From: an uncultured Prevotellaceae bacterium
GTDB lineage: Bacteria > Bacteroidota > Bacteroidia > Bacteroidales > Muribaculaceae
Length of the DNA: 64,000 nucleotides
NCBI GenBank assembly: GCA_900320245.1
Contig: ONRP01000002.1
Location: forward strand, 62,001 to 126,000
Reading direction: 5' to 3'
Shown: piece by piece, positions 1 through 9,021 of the stretch
How the letters are laid out: each line of letters starts with the position of its first letter
Position numbering within the stretch: the stretch's first letter is position 1
Notes under the pieces: generated by a model
Told to the model about the DNA's origin: nothing
The model's input: only the letters and a program-made list of their open reading frames with translations
Database searches by the model: none
Translations under genes and position numbers: made by a program

Positions 1-813
1 GCTGAGCGCCAGCAGATCAAGGCCAGCGATTACCGCAACCGCTCTACCGTCGCAACCGGCCAGACGCAACTCAGCGAGAAGGAGCGCAAAGCCCAGGAAC
101 GTGCCGAGGAAGAGCACCTGAAGCAACTCGAGCGCGAAGCCAAGGCCCGCGAGAAAGCCGAACGCAAACGCCAAAAGGAAATCGAGGACAGCATCAAGAA
201 GGAACAGAAGCACCAGCGCAAACTGGACCGCATCGCCGAGATAGCCGAGCAAGACTCCATCGAGCAGGCCGAGCGTGAGAAAGAGAAAGAACGTGACTTC
301 CGCTACAAGTGGCGCGAAGACTCGGCCAAGGCCGCCTACAAGGCTGCACAGCAAGCCAAGAAGGATGCCAAGAAGGCTAAAGAGCAGGCACGCAAAGATA
401 AGCAGAAAGAGCGTAAAGAACTCGCCAAGCAGCGTGAGAAAGAACGCAAAGAAAAGGCCAAGCAGCGAGAACGAGAACGCAAGGAGAAGCAGAAAGAGCG
501 CAAAGAGCAGGCCAAGCAACGCGACCAGGAGCGCAAGCAGCGGCAGAAGGACCGTGAGCAGGAGCGTAAGGAAAAGGCCGAGGAGCGCAAACAGCAGGCC
601 AAGGACCGAGACCGGGATAAGGACAAAAACAATCCCAAGTCCGGGCAATCCGGTGGCACCGGGCAGCCCTCCAAATCCAGCGACTCCAACGACTCTGCCC
701 AACCCTCCAAGGACAGTGGCGCCAGCCAGTCCAGCGACACCAATGCCAACAGCCAGCCCGGCAACGACAAGTCCACGCCGCGCTCTGTCAAGCCTGACAA
801 GAAGAACGACTAA
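1..813 (+). CDS. Charged coiled-coil protein, 3' part only
   Basis: The reading frame is open from base 1 to the TAA at 811-813 (270 residues) and contains no ATG, so the gene starts before the window. After roughly 25 ordinary residues the protein becomes a near-continuous run of Lys, Arg, Glu, Gln and Ala with repeated RKEKAK- and KERKE-like blocks (about residues 25-205), as expected for a long charged helix or coiled coil. It ends in a Pro/Ser/Asn/Asp-rich tail (about 206-270). No enzymatic motif is visible. It lies 24 bp before porX on the same strand and may share its transcript. The family is not recognised. The other frames here are open only because of the repetitive AAG/GAG/CGC codons. 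Confidence 0.7.
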   Translation, partial: AERQQIKASDYRNRSTVATGQTQLSEKERKAQERAEEEHLKQLEREAKAREKAERKRQKEIEDSIKKEQKHQRKLDRIAEIAEQDSIEQAEREKEKERDFRYKWREDSAKAAYKAAQQAKKDAKKAKEQARKDKQKERKELAKQREKERKEKAKQRERERKEKQKERKEQAKQRDQERKQRQKDREQERKEKAEERKQQAKDRDRDKDKNNPKSGQSGGTGQPSKSSDSNDSAQPSKDSGASQSSDTNANSQPGNDKSTPRSVKPDKKND

Positions 814-837
814 CACGATAACAACGATACTAAACGC

Positions 838-2382
838 ATGAGTAAAGAAAGAATTCTGTGGGCCGACGACGAAATCGACCTGTTGAAGCCCCACATCCTG
901 TTCCTCCAGAACAAGGGCTACGAGGTGGAAACGGTCACCAACGGACGTGACGCCCTCGATGCCCTGGGCAGCCAGATCTTCAACCTCATCATCCTCGACG
1001 AGAACATGCCGGGTATCAGCGGCCTTGAGGCCCTGCAGCGCATCAAAATCATGCAGCCCAATGTGCCCGTCATCATGATTACCAAGAGCGAGGAAGAGGA
1101 CATCATGAACCAGGCCATCGGCAGCGAGATCGCCGACTACCTCATCAAGCCCGTCAACCCGATGCAGATTCTGCTGTCCATCAAGAAGAACCTGCACAGC
1201 GAGGCCCTTATCACCGAGAAAGTGACCGGGGACTACCAGCAGGAATTCATGCGCATCAGCCAGATGATCAACACGGCACAGACCATCGAGGACTGGTATG
1301 AACTATATGCCACCCTCGTGCGGTGGGAACTCACCCTGTCCAACGCCGACACCAACATGGACGAGATGCTCAGGATGCAGAAGACCGAGGCCAACAGTGC
1401 CTTTGCCAAATTTGTCAAGCGCAACTACGAGGACTGGCTCACCAAGCCCGAACACCCCCTGCGCAGCAACGAGTTGTTCAAGACCAAGGTGCTGCCGCTG
1501 CTCGACAAGGGCGAGAAGGTGTGCTTCGTCGTCATCGACAACTTCAGGCTGGACCAGTGGCGCACCGTGAGCCCCCTGCTGGCCGACTATTTCAATATCG
1601 AGAGCGAGGAACTCTACACGACCATCCTGCCCACAGCGACACAGTATGCCCGCAACGCCATCTTCTCGGGACTGATGCCCGTCGACATCGAGCAGATGTT
1701 CCCCGACCTGTGGGTCGATGAGGAGAGCGAGGAGGGCAAGAACCTGAACGAGGCACCCCTAATCCAGACACTGCTCGACCGCTACCGCCGCAAGGTGCAC
1801 TTCTCTTACAGCAAGATGAACGACAGCGCCGCCGGTGACAAACTGATGCAGAACTTCGGCATGTTCAAGAACTACGAACTCAACGTGCTGGTGTTCAACT
1901 TTGTGGATATGCTCTCGCACGCGCGCACCGAGTCCAAGATGATCCGCGAGTTGGCCAACAGCGACGAGGCCTACCGCTCGCTCACCAAGTCATGGTTCAT
2001 GAACTCCAATGTGCTTGAAATCTTCAAACTCATGGCACAAAACGGATACAAAATCGTGCTTACCACCGACCACGGCACCATCAAGGTGGACCGCCCCATC
2101 AACGTCATCGGTGACAAGAACATCAATACCAACCTGCGCTACAAGGTGGGCAAGAGCCTCACCTACAACGGCAAGCAGGTCTATGAGATCAAGCAGCCCA
2201 AGCGCGTGGGACTGCCCGCCCCCAACATCTCGAGCACCTATATCTTCGCGATGAACCGGGACTTCTTTGCCTATCCCAACAACTACAACTACTACGTTTC
2301 CTATTACAATGAAACGTTCCAGCACGGCGGCATCTCGATGGAAGAGATGCTCGTGCCCATCGTGACCCTCTCCCCCAAGTAA
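838..2382 (+). CDS. porX: PorX-type response regulator with PglZ domain
   Basis: A 514-residue two-domain protein. Residues 1-120 form a CheY-like receiver with the acidic pair D10-D11, phospho-acceptor D54 in LDENMP, T82 and K104. The rest is a PglZ/alkaline-phosphatase-like domain with metal-ligand-like motifs VVIDNFRLDQW and LTTDHGT and a Thr-rich PTATQ segment at 265-269 where the family nucleophile lies. PorX homologues pair with the kinase PorY and control type IX secretion in Porphyromonas and relatives, and the PglZ domain has been reported to cleave oligonucleotide substrates. Domain order and length match PorX. No porY, sigP or other type IX secretion gene is in the window, so that role here is inference. 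It is followed by a 59-bp spacer with a perfect hairpin, then tsaE. Confidence 0.93.
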   Translation: MSKERILWADDEIDLLKPHILFLQNKGYEVETVTNGRDALDALGSQIFNLIILDENMPGISGLEALQRIKIMQPNVPVIMITKSEEEDIMNQAIGSEIADYLIKPVNPMQILLSIKKNLHSEALITEKVTGDYQQEFMRISQMINTAQTIEDWYELYATLVRWELTLSNADTNMDEMLRMQKTEANSAFAKFVKRNYEDWLTKPEHPLRSNELFKTKVLPLLDKGEKVCFVVIDNFRLDQWRTVSPLLADYFNIESEELYTTILPTATQYARNAIFSGLMPVDIEQMFPDLWVDEESEEGKNLNEAPLIQTLLDRYRRKVHFSYSKMNDSAAGDKLMQNFGMFKNYELNVLVFNFVDMLSHARTESKMIRELANSDEAYRSLTKSWFMNSNVLEIFKLMAQNGYKIVLTTDHGTIKVDRPINVIGDKNINTNLRYKVGKSLTYNGKQVYEIKQPKRVGLPAPNISSTYIFAMNRDFFAYPNNYNYYVSYYNETFQHGGISMEEMLVPIVTLSPK

Positions 2383-2404
2383 TAGGTTCAACAAGGTTCA
2401 CCGT

Positions 2405-2423
2405 GCCGCGACTATGTCGCGGC
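2405..2423. repeat. Perfect hairpin with 3-nt loop (porX-tsaE spacer)
   Basis: GCCGCGAC-TAT-GTCGCGGC, an 8-bp perfect stem with a three-base loop, between the porX stop and the tsaE start. There is no T-tract after it, so it does not look like a normal intrinsic terminator. It has the same layout (6-8 bp stem, 3-nt loop) as several other spacer hairpins in this window, although the stem sequence differs. Confidence 0.7.
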
Positions 2424-2441
2424 CAATAAAATACCAGAATT

Positions 2442-2885
2442 ATGAAAACAATTGATATACCGATTCCCAACCTGGAGGCCCTCGAGGAGGCCGCCTACAA
2501 GTTCATGACCGAGATGGGTGACCTGACGGTCTATGCCTTCTACGGTGAGATGGGCGCCGGCAAGACCACGTTCATCAACGCCCTGTGCAAGCAACTGGGC
2601 GTGGAGAGCGACGTGACCAACTCGCCCTCGTTTGCCATCATCAACGAGTACCGCAGCGACGCCACCGCCGAACTGATCTACCACTTCGACTGCTACCGCC
2701 TCGAGAAAGAGGAAGAGGCCGTTGACCTGGGCGCCGAGGACTACTTCGACAGCGGCGCCTTATGCTTCATCGAGTGGCCCGAGCGCATCGACGGCCTGCT
2801 GCCCGATGACACCGTGCGTGTGGACATCACCGTCAACGACGACGAGAGCCGCACCCTCAAGATGACCTTCCCCGACCTCGCCTGA
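2442..2885 (+). CDS. tsaE: tRNA threonylcarbamoyladenosine synthesis ATPase TsaE
   Basis: A 147-residue protein with the compact TsaE fold: Walker [10 protein letters not shown] at 35-43, the HFDCYR motif (H-x-D-x-Y-R) at 81-86 and EWPER at 111-115. TsaE is the ATPase partner of TsaB and TsaD in making the t6A modification at position 37 of ANN-decoding tRNAs, in the cytoplasm. The length is normal for the family. The start ATG follows a 59-bp spacer after porX. The stop lies 6 bp before the next gene (birA), so the two are probably cotranscribed. No tsaB or tsaD is present in the window. Confidence 0.95.
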   Translation: MKTIDIPIPNLEALEEAAYKFMTEMGDLTVYAFYGEMGAGKTTFINALCKQLGVESDVTNSPSFAIINEYRSDATAELIYHFDCYRLEKEEEAVDLGAEDYFDSGALCFIEWPERIDGLLPDDTVRVDITVNDDESRTLKMTFPDLA

Positions 2886-2891
2886 CCTGCC

Positions 2892-3644
2892 ATGCCCCAC
2901 TACATCAAGGTCAGCCAGACGGCGAGCACCAACACCTACCTGTCCCGCTTGGCAGCAACGCTGCCGGGCGGTACGGTCATTTATACGCCCAGCCAGACCG
3001 CCGGCCGCGGCCAGAAAGGCAACTCCTGGGAGAGCGAGGACGGCAAGAACCTCACCTTCTCGATGTTGCTCAAGCGGCCCCCTGTCAAGGCCCGCGACCA
3101 GTTCTACCTGAGCGAGGCGGCTGCCATCGCCGTCGTCGAGGCACTGACTGCCGAGGCGGGCGACGGCTTTACTGTCAAGTGGCCCAACGACGTCTATTGG
3201 CAGGACAAGAAGGTATGCGGCATGCTGCTCGAGAACTCGCTCGACGGCAGCGGCATCGCCCACTGTGTCGTGGGCATCGGCATCAACGTCAACCAGGAGC
3301 GCTTTGTCAGCGACGCGCCCAATCCCGTGTCACTTATCAACATCACGGGTCGGGAGCATGACCTGATGGCGCTGCTGAAGGGCGTGTGCTCACGCATCGA
3401 GCAATTGGTCGATTCACTGGCCGATGACAATGCGCGAACCGACCTGCACCAGCGCTATATGGCCGCCCTGTACCGCAACGACGGACAGTTGCACCCCTAC
3501 GAGGACGCCGACGGCAACCGCTTCATGGCCAGCGTGGCCGGCATCGCCCCCGATGGCACCCTCACCCTGCTTCACGAGGATGGCACCAGCCACGACTACC
3601 TGTTCAAGCAGGTCAAGCACATCATCAACAACACCGTCCTCTAA
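2892..3644 (+). CDS. birA: Biotin--[acetyl-CoA-carboxylase] ligase
   Basis: A 250-residue biotin protein ligase. The biotinyl-AMP loop reads SQTAGRGQKG (34-43), KWPND is at 96-100 with its biotin-contacting Lys, and GIGINVN is at 128-134. A C-terminal SH3-like cap follows. It activates biotin with ATP and transfers it to the carrier lysine of carboxylases in the cytoplasm. The N-terminal DNA-binding helix-turn-helix of E. coli BirA is absent, so this is the monofunctional type without repressor activity. It follows tsaE by 6 bp, probably in one transcript. Confidence 0.93.
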   Translation: MPHYIKVSQTASTNTYLSRLAATLPGGTVIYTPSQTAGRGQKGNSWESEDGKNLTFSMLLKRPPVKARDQFYLSEAAAIAVVEALTAEAGDGFTVKWPNDVYWQDKKVCGMLLENSLDGSGIAHCVVGIGINVNQERFVSDAPNPVSLINITGREHDLMALLKGVCSRIEQLVDSLADDNARTDLHQRYMAALYRNDGQLHPYEDADGNRFMASVAGIAPDGTLTLLHEDGTSHDYLFKQVKHIINNTVL

Positions 3645-3649
3645 TAAAC

Positions 3650-3705
3650 ATCAACTGTTAACTATTAACTGTCAACTATTAACTATTAACTGTCAACTGT
3701 TAACT
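3650..3705. repeat. Heptamer array 1 (8 units, AGWTRAB on the minus strand)
   Basis: Eight exact 7-bp units, read on the minus strand as AGTTAAC, AGTTGAC or AGTTAAT, end two bases before the ATG of the LOG-family gene. The variable positions are the same as in the arrays at 16929, 40255 and 53630: third base T/A, fifth base A/G, seventh base C/G/T. Confidence 0.8.
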
Positions 3706-3707
3706 AT

Positions 3708-4247
3708 ATGAAGATCGTCGTTTACTGCAGTTCGCAAGAGGGGCTGGACGAGAAATACCGGCTCTTGGCCCGCGACCTGGGCACCTGGATTGGTGAGCAC
3801 GGCCACACGTTGGTCTATGGCGGTTCCAATGCCGGCCTGATGCACATCACCGCTGCCGCCGTCCACGAGGCGGGCGGTCACATCATGGGCGTGATACCCG
3901 AGATGTTCAGGCACCGCATCGACCCCGTGTGTGACGAGGTGGTCTATACCGCCAACCTGGGTGACCGCAAGCAGTACATGATTGAGCACGGCGACGTGTT
4001 CGTCGTCATGCCCGGCGGCATCGGCACCCTCGACGAGTGGATGTCCACCCTCGCCGTGATGACCATCGGCAACGACGATCCGCGCCCCGTCATCGTCGCC
4101 AACATCGACGGCCTGTACGACGCCACCGTCCAGCAACTCGCCGACATGACCCGCACCCCCTTTGCCCGCGGCAAAAACCTCGCCTGCACCCTCGCCGCCA
4201 CCTCCGCAGCCCACCTGCTACAAATCCTAAACGAAGTGACTCCTTGA
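3708..4247 (+). CDS. LOG-family nucleotide phosphoribohydrolase
   Basis: A 179-residue protein of the TIGR00730/LOG ('lysine decarboxylase-like') family. It has the YGGSNAGLM motif at 37-45, R87-K88, and the signature PGGIGTLDE at 102-110, which forms the nucleotide-monophosphate binding loop. Family members hydrolyse the N-glycosidic bond of cytokinin riboside monophosphates or AMP-like nucleotides; the natural substrate in Bacteroidales is not known. Older annotations as lysine decarboxylase are not supported by these motifs. The ATG directly follows heptamer array 1, leaving almost no conventional leader. Confidence 0.88.
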   Translation: MKIVVYCSSQEGLDEKYRLLARDLGTWIGEHGHTLVYGGSNAGLMHITAAAVHEAGGHIMGVIPEMFRHRIDPVCDEVVYTANLGDRKQYMIEHGDVFVVMPGGIGTLDEWMSTLAVMTIGNDDPRPVIVANIDGLYDATVQQLADMTRTPFARGKNLACTLAATSAAHLLQILNEVTP

Positions 4248-4269
4248 TACCCTAACCCCATTTTTTTTC

Positions 4270-4320
4270 AAAAAAAATTGCCATTAGGGGTTTAGTAAAC
4301 GACCCGCCGCGTGTCTTAAT
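4270..4320 (+). promoter_or_regulatory. Putative autoregulated ECF-sigma promoter
   Basis: Directly upstream of the sigma gene is an A-rich tract, then AATTGCCATTAGGGG, and about 20 bp later GCGTGTCTTAAT. A GGGG block followed by a CGT(GT)CTTA block is the layout I recall for FecI-type ECF promoters in front of Bacteroidetes sigma/anti-sigma loci. No TAnnTTTG box is present. This suggests the cassette transcribes itself with its own sigma factor. Confidence 0.45.
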
Positions 4321-4325
4321 AGTGA

Positions 4326-4817
4326 ATGGCAATCAAGAACCGTCATATTGAACGCCTGTTTAAGGCGCATTACCACGAGATGTGTCGACTGGCCATCATG
4401 CTACTGCATGATGAGGAGGAAGCACGTGACATCGTGCATGACATCTTCGCACGACTCCTTGACGGGGAAATTCGCTTCGATCCTGAAAAAGCCAGGAGTT
4501 TCCTGATGACTTGTGTCCACAACAAGTGCCTGAACGCCATGCGCAGCCGCAGCATGCGCGAGCAGGCCTTGTCGCTCTATCCGCTTGATGACGAGTCACA
4601 AGCGCTCACACTGCAAGAGCAGCACATTAAAGCCCTGCAGGACGGTATCGAGCGGCTTACACCGCCCATCGGCCGTGACATCGTGCTCATGCACTACCGT
4701 GACGGGCTGACCTTCAAGCAAATCGCCGCCCACTACAACGTGAGCGAGACGACTATCTATAAGCACCTGCGCAACGCGATGAATCAACTACGTTTAACAT
4801 TAAAACAATTGGGATGA
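4326..4817 (+). CDS. ECF-family RNA polymerase sigma factor (FecI-like)
   Basis: A 163-residue sigma-70 family factor with only regions 2 and 4. Region 2 spans about 8-76 (EEEARDIVHDIFARLL core) and region 4 about 103-158, with the helix-turn-helix LTFKQIAAHYNVSETTIYKHL. The length is typical of Bacteroidetes ECF factors that work with a DUF4974 anti-sigma factor and an STN-domain outer-membrane receptor, and both follow here. The stop overlaps the anti-sigma start by 4 bp (ATGA), implying translational coupling. It should direct polymerase to a small regulon, most likely including this cassette. Confidence 0.93.
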   Translation: MAIKNRHIERLFKAHYHEMCRLAIMLLHDEEEARDIVHDIFARLLDGEIRFDPEKARSFLMTCVHNKCLNAMRSRSMREQALSLYPLDDESQALTLQEQHIKALQDGIERLTPPIGRDIVLMHYRDGLTFKQIAAHYNVSETTIYKHLRNAMNQLRLTLKQLG

Positions 4818-5485
4818 TGGACAAGACTGAACTGCTGCTCCACATGATGGAACAACCCGAGAAATATGATGACAAGCAGTGGCGCGAAATCCTGGCTGAC
4901 AAGGAGTGCCGCACACTCTACGCGATGATGTCGGCAACCAGGAGCGCCATGGATGCTGAGCGATTTGACCGTCAAGCCGATGACACCCTGCAGCAATGGG
5001 AGCGGCTCGCGGCTCAACATCCTCATGCGGGCTCCACCACCCGTCCCTTATGGCGCAGGGTGGCTACCGTGGCTGCCGTGTTCGCTGTTTTTGCCAGTCT
5101 CGTGGTGGCAGCGGTACACACGCACGGCTTTGGCTTGCTGCAGCAGGATCGTGTGAGCCAGCAGGCCTCGCTGCGACAGCCCACCTCCAGCTTAGACGTT
5201 TCAAGTGATGTAACCCAGGGCCAAGAAGAGACCTCCACACTGCAAGACGAGGCACACCTCTATGACAACGTGCCGCTGGAACAAATCATCGACGACATGG
5301 CAGCAAGATATGACGCGCAGGTCGAGTGGCAATCAAGCAAAGCCAGGTCATTGCGTCTGTATTACCGCTGGGAACCTTCCTACTCCATCGACAAGGTGGT
5401 GGACATGCTCAACAGTTTCCAGGCCTTCACCATCAGCCGCACAGGTAACAAACTCATCATCAGCGACATCGAGGGCGACCAATGA
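4814..5485 (+). CDS. Short FecR-like anti-sigma factor with DUF4974 domain
   Basis: A 223-residue inner-membrane anti-sigma factor: a cytoplasmic N-terminus of about 80 residues that should bind the sigma factor, one transmembrane helix at about 83-101 after an RR pair, a Gln/Ser/Thr-rich linker, and a C-terminal DUF4974 domain (about 148-220, LYDNVPLEQIIDDMA to NKLIISD). Typical FecR proteins here are about 320-380 residues and carry a central FecR beta domain, which is missing. The gene overlaps the sigma gene by 4 bp upstream and the receptor by 4 bp downstream. Inferred role: hold the sigma factor at the membrane until the receptor's STN domain signals. Confidence 0.85.
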   Translation: MMDKTELLLHMMEQPEKYDDKQWREILADKECRTLYAMMSATRSAMDAERFDRQADDTLQQWERLAAQHPHAGSTTRPLWRRVATVAAVFAVFASLVVAAVHTHGFGLLQQDRVSQQASLRQPTSSLDVSSDVTQGQEETSTLQDEAHLYDNVPLEQIIDDMAARYDAQVEWQSSKARSLRLYYRWEPSYSIDKVVDMLNSFQAFTISRTGNKLIISDIEGDQ

Positions 5486-8151
5486 TCAAGCACTGCCTCA
5501 TATTGCTGCTCGCGCTATGCCTCACGGCGATGACCGCTGGGGCGCAACGGGTCACCCATCGGTTTGACAACGTGTCGATGAGCGACGCGCTGCGCTTCTT
5601 GCAGAATCAGACCGACGACTATCACATCGTGTTCATCTTCAACGAACTGGAAGACTTCAACGTGACCGCAAACGTCAAGAACCAGACCATACCCGAGGCC
5701 ATCAGGCAACTCATCGGTTTCTATCCCATCGCCATGACCACCAAGCAGGGCGGGCGGGAAATCTATGTCGAGTGCACTCACAAGACCGAGTACCGACTCA
5801 AGGGGCGACTCATTAACGAGAATGCCCAGCCGCTGCAATATGCCAATGTCGCCCTCCTCAATCCTGCCGACTCCTCATTCATTACCAGCGGTGTGAGCAA
5901 CGCCAGCGGCATCTTTGTCATTCCGGTTGAAGTGCCTTCGGTCATCGCCCGCATCAGCCACGTGGGCTACAAGACGGTATATCGGCGTTGCCAAGCCACA
6001 GCGATAGGCAACATCACGATGGAGCGTTCTTTCACCCCTCTCCAGGGGACACAGGTCACCGCTCCCAGCATCAATCTGCAGCATGACGGGGCCAACTACA
6101 CCTTGACCAACCTGGGCGGCACCATGATGGGCAATGCGGGCACAGCGCTCGACCTGTTGCGATGGACACCCGGCGTGGTCATTGACGCTGGCGATAACAT
6201 CAAGGTCATTGGCCGCAACAAGACCCTGGTCTATATCAACAATCGTCTTGTTAATGATGTAGCCGAACTCTCGATGCTCAATTCCCACGACATCAAGCGC
6301 ATCGAGATCATCCGTGACCCCGACGCGCAATATGCCTCCATGGCCGATGCCGTCATCAAGATCTACACCCACAGTTCACTCAAGAACTACCTGGGTGCCA
6401 GCGTTGCCGATGTGGTAGACTTCAAGCACAAGGTGTCTAACACCACCTCACTGACCATCGACGGCAAGTATAACAGGTTATCGGGCAACGTCTCGTTGAG
6501 TTACAACCACTACAACTCGCGCAGTTCCAACACGCAGCACACCCACATCTACAACAGCGACAAGGACGATACCATCCACTACGAGGGCAGCGGTAACGAC
6601 TACCGCGTGTTTGCTGGCATCAACTATGCCTTGACGCCCAAGAGCGTGCTGGGTGCGCAATACAATGGCAGTTACAGCAAGACGGGCATAGGCCTGCAAG
6701 TGACGCGGCAGTTCCTGCGCACGAGCAGCAACTCTTACTACATGATACGCACCATTGACGACAACGACATGAAACTTGGCTCGGTGAGCAACAGTTTCTC
6801 GGCCAGTTACTCGTGGCAGCCCAACGATGATGCCCAGTTGCTGGTCATCGCCGATTATGCCACCTCGCGACAGACCAACGACCAGAAGATTGTCGATCAG
6901 TATTATCAGCAGACCCAGACGATACACTATTCCAACGACTATGACATCACCACGGCGACGGCAAGGTATGATTTTGCCGCCCTCGGCTGGAAGCACAAGA
7001 CCGGACTGGAATGGGGCCATGCCGGCAACAGCGGTGAGGCGACCAAGGACCACGACACGCAGCAGATCAACCGCGACAACGACTGGGCAGCCGCCTACTA
7101 TTCCGTCGGCAGGCAGTGGAGGCGCTGGCGCGTCAGCGCGGGGTTGCGCTACGAGTATGACCACACGAGCAGTGTCCAGGACGTCGTCATCCGCTACAAG
7201 AAGGACTACCATGACGTGCTGCCCCATGTCAATGTCGGGTTCCGCGTGAACCGCGACCTTGACCTCACGGCCAATTACCGCCGCACCCTCGCACGCCCAT
7301 CCTACAACCAGTTGCGCTCGACTTTCTATTTCAACATCCTGCCCTACAGCAGCCTGGGCTACTCGGCGCTGGCGGGCACCGATTTCATGGTATTTTCCAC
7401 CCAGTCACAATCCGTTTCGCCCAGCAACAGCCTGTCGCCAGGCGTCACCTATGTCTATGCCGACGACGTCGCTACCGGCAACCCCCTGTTGCGCCCCACG
7501 GTGACCGACCGCGTCAGTGTGGCAGCGCGTTATCGCCACATCAATGCCCAAGTGTCTTATCGCCACGTGAATAATGGCATACAGACGATACACCAGTTGC
7601 TCCAGTCGGGAACGCTGCGCCAGAGTCCTATCAACATCAACCCTTATCACGCCTGGACGCTCGACCTGGACTACTCGCTCAGCACCGACAGGCTCAGCCT
7701 CTACCTGCTGGCTTCGGGTACGCTGCCCCGCATCACCATCCCCGTGCTGGGACTGGAGACCGAGAAGCGCCCCTATGGCCTGCTGCACGGCAATGTGCAG
7801 TACAACGTGCTGCGGCAGTTGATGCTGGGCTGCAGTATGCTCTACTCGACACCGTGGACGGCGGGCTACACCCGCTGCAACTCGATGTTGGGATTGAACC
7901 TGAGCGTGAGGGCCACGTTCTTCAAGGGCAGGCTCGTGCTGGGCGCCAACTATCATGACGTGCTGAACCGCGGCATGAGCACCCGCAGCGAGACCAATTA
8001 CCTGGGTGTGTTCAACAGCACCGAGGTCAACAACGACTCGCGCAGCATCCAGGTCATCGCGCGGTGGACGTTCAACACCATCAACAACCCCTTCAAGCGC
8101 CGCAGCGGCAACGACGCCCACCTGCAGCGCACCCAGGAAACCGTCAATTAA
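5482..8151 (+). CDS. STN-domain outer-membrane beta-barrel receptor
   Basis: An 889-residue outer-membrane protein. It has a signal peptide of about 21 residues (ending TAGAQ); an STN/secretin-like domain (about 24-75, FDNVSMSDALRFLQNQ); a carboxypeptidase-regulatory-like beta sandwich (about 97-180, RLKGRLINENAQPLQYANV); a plug-like domain (about 190-300, LLRWTPGVVIDAG and RIEIIRDPDAQYASM); and a large barrel of the OMP_b-brl_3 type to the C-terminus. The STN domain is the part of FecA-type transducers that contacts the periplasmic end of FecR, so with the two preceding genes this forms a signal chain from surface to sigma factor. The ligand cannot be read from the sequence. There is no SusD partner, but two lipoproteins follow. 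Confidence 0.9.
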   Translation: MIKHCLILLLALCLTAMTAGAQRVTHRFDNVSMSDALRFLQNQTDDYHIVFIFNELEDFNVTANVKNQTIPEAIRQLIGFYPIAMTTKQGGREIYVECTHKTEYRLKGRLINENAQPLQYANVALLNPADSSFITSGVSNASGIFVIPVEVPSVIARISHVGYKTVYRRCQATAIGNITMERSFTPLQGTQVTAPSINLQHDGANYTLTNLGGTMMGNAGTALDLLRWTPGVVIDAGDNIKVIGRNKTLVYINNRLVNDVAELSMLNSHDIKRIEIIRDPDAQYASMADAVIKIYTHSSLKNYLGASVADVVDFKHKVSNTTSLTIDGKYNRLSGNVSLSYNHYNSRSSNTQHTHIYNSDKDDTIHYEGSGNDYRVFAGINYALTPKSVLGAQYNGSYSKTGIGLQVTRQFLRTSSNSYYMIRTIDDNDMKLGSVSNSFSASYSWQPNDDAQLLVIADYATSRQTNDQKIVDQYYQQTQTIHYSNDYDITTATARYDFAALGWKHKTGLEWGHAGNSGEATKDHDTQQINRDNDWAAAYYSVGRQWRRWRVSAGLRYEYDHTSSVQDVVIRYKKDYHDVLPHVNVGFRVNRDLDLTANYRRTLARPSYNQLRSTFYFNILPYSSLGYSALAGTDFMVFSTQSQSVSPSNSLSPGVTYVYADDVATGNPLLRPTVTDRVSVAARYRHINAQVSYRHVNNGIQTIHQLLQSGTLRQSPININPYHAWTLDLDYSLSTDRLSLYLLASGTLPRITIPVLGLETEKRPYGLLHGNVQYNVLRQLMLGCSMLYSTPWTAGYTRCNSMLGLNLSVRATFFKGRLVLGANYHDVLNRGMSTRSETNYLGVFNSTEVNNDSRSIQVIARWTFNTINNPFKRRSGNDAHLQRTQETVN

Positions 8152-8173
8152 CCACTTAAACGACAATAAAGAT

Positions 8174-9016
8174 ATGAAAAAGAAAATGATTTCAATGGCA
8201 ATGATGGCCCTGATGGCCCTGACAGCCTGCACGACCGACGAGCCTGAGCCCGTCATCCAGAACGACCCCGCGTCGCCTGTAATGCCCGTAGGGGACTTCA
8301 AGATGTGGCCCACGCCCACCATCGACGACAGCAACCTGCAGGGCGAGGGCTACACGTTTGACTACTGGCAGGCGCACAAGGGTGAAGCCCAAACGGGTGA
8401 TGAACTCATGGCCATGTGCAATGTCCCCAACGATCTGCTCAAGAACATGTCAACGGCCAATCTGGCATGGACCTGCTTCAACCATCCCTACCATTTCAAT
8501 TGGGGCTATTTTAACGACATCTATGACGGCATTCTGTCGGTCATGACGAGGTTTAACGGCTATGAGGAACTCATGAAGCGTAAAGGCGGTGCACAGTCCT
8601 TGATTGACCTGTACTGTCGTTTAGGCTGCAAGAGAATTGAGGCCGAACGTGATGGAATCACACTGGTTGAGGAGTTCGATCTGGCATCATGGGTGCTGGT
8701 CATGAGCACCGCAGCCGATTATCAGGCGTTCAGCCAAGACCAAGTCTCAGCACTGGCCAAGGAGATGCTCCACAAGAGACGCATCCACGCCGTGAGTTCC
8801 ACCTCTCATTCGTGGCTCGATTATTCCTCTTATTTACTGGGCGGCTTTATAGCCTACCACTATGACGAGACGCTACCCGTGGAGCAGCAAGTCCTGCTGG
8901 CCAATTTCATCAAGTACTGCTGCAAGCAGCAAGGCGTGGGCGGCGACATGGGCCGCTCCCATGACATCATCTTGACCAGCCTGCAGCGCCTTTCTGGACA
9001 GCCCCTCTGGCAATAA
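8174..9016 (+). CDS. Predicted surface or periplasmic lipoprotein, unknown family
   Basis: A 280-residue lipoprotein. The start at 8174 is chosen because it gives a clean signal peptide (MKKKMISMAMMALMALTAC) with lipidated Cys19; an in-frame upstream ATG lies inside the receptor gene. The mature protein has a motif series NVPNDLLKNMST, NLAWTCFNHPYHFNW, FNGYEEL. This resembles, from memory, a recurrent unnamed Bacteroidales family ('LKxMST...FNG..EL'). No catalytic motif is visible. It lies 22 bp after the receptor and 5 bp before a second lipoprotein, so it belongs to the ECF cassette. Function unknown. Confidence 0.8.
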   Translation: MKKKMISMAMMALMALTACTTDEPEPVIQNDPASPVMPVGDFKMWPTPTIDDSNLQGEGYTFDYWQAHKGEAQTGDELMAMCNVPNDLLKNMSTANLAWTCFNHPYHFNWGYFNDIYDGILSVMTRFNGYEELMKRKGGAQSLIDLYCRLGCKRIEAERDGITLVEEFDLASWVLVMSTAADYQAFSQDQVSALAKEMLHKRRIHAVSSTSHSWLDYSSYLLGGFIAYHYDETLPVEQQVLLANFIKYCCKQQGVGGDMGRSHDIILTSLQRLSGQPLWQ

Positions 9017-9021
9017 CATTG

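Noticed and set aside
838-2382. Type IX secretion locus around porX
   Set aside because: No porK, porL, porM, porN, porP, porU, porV, porY or sigP gene is visible in the window.
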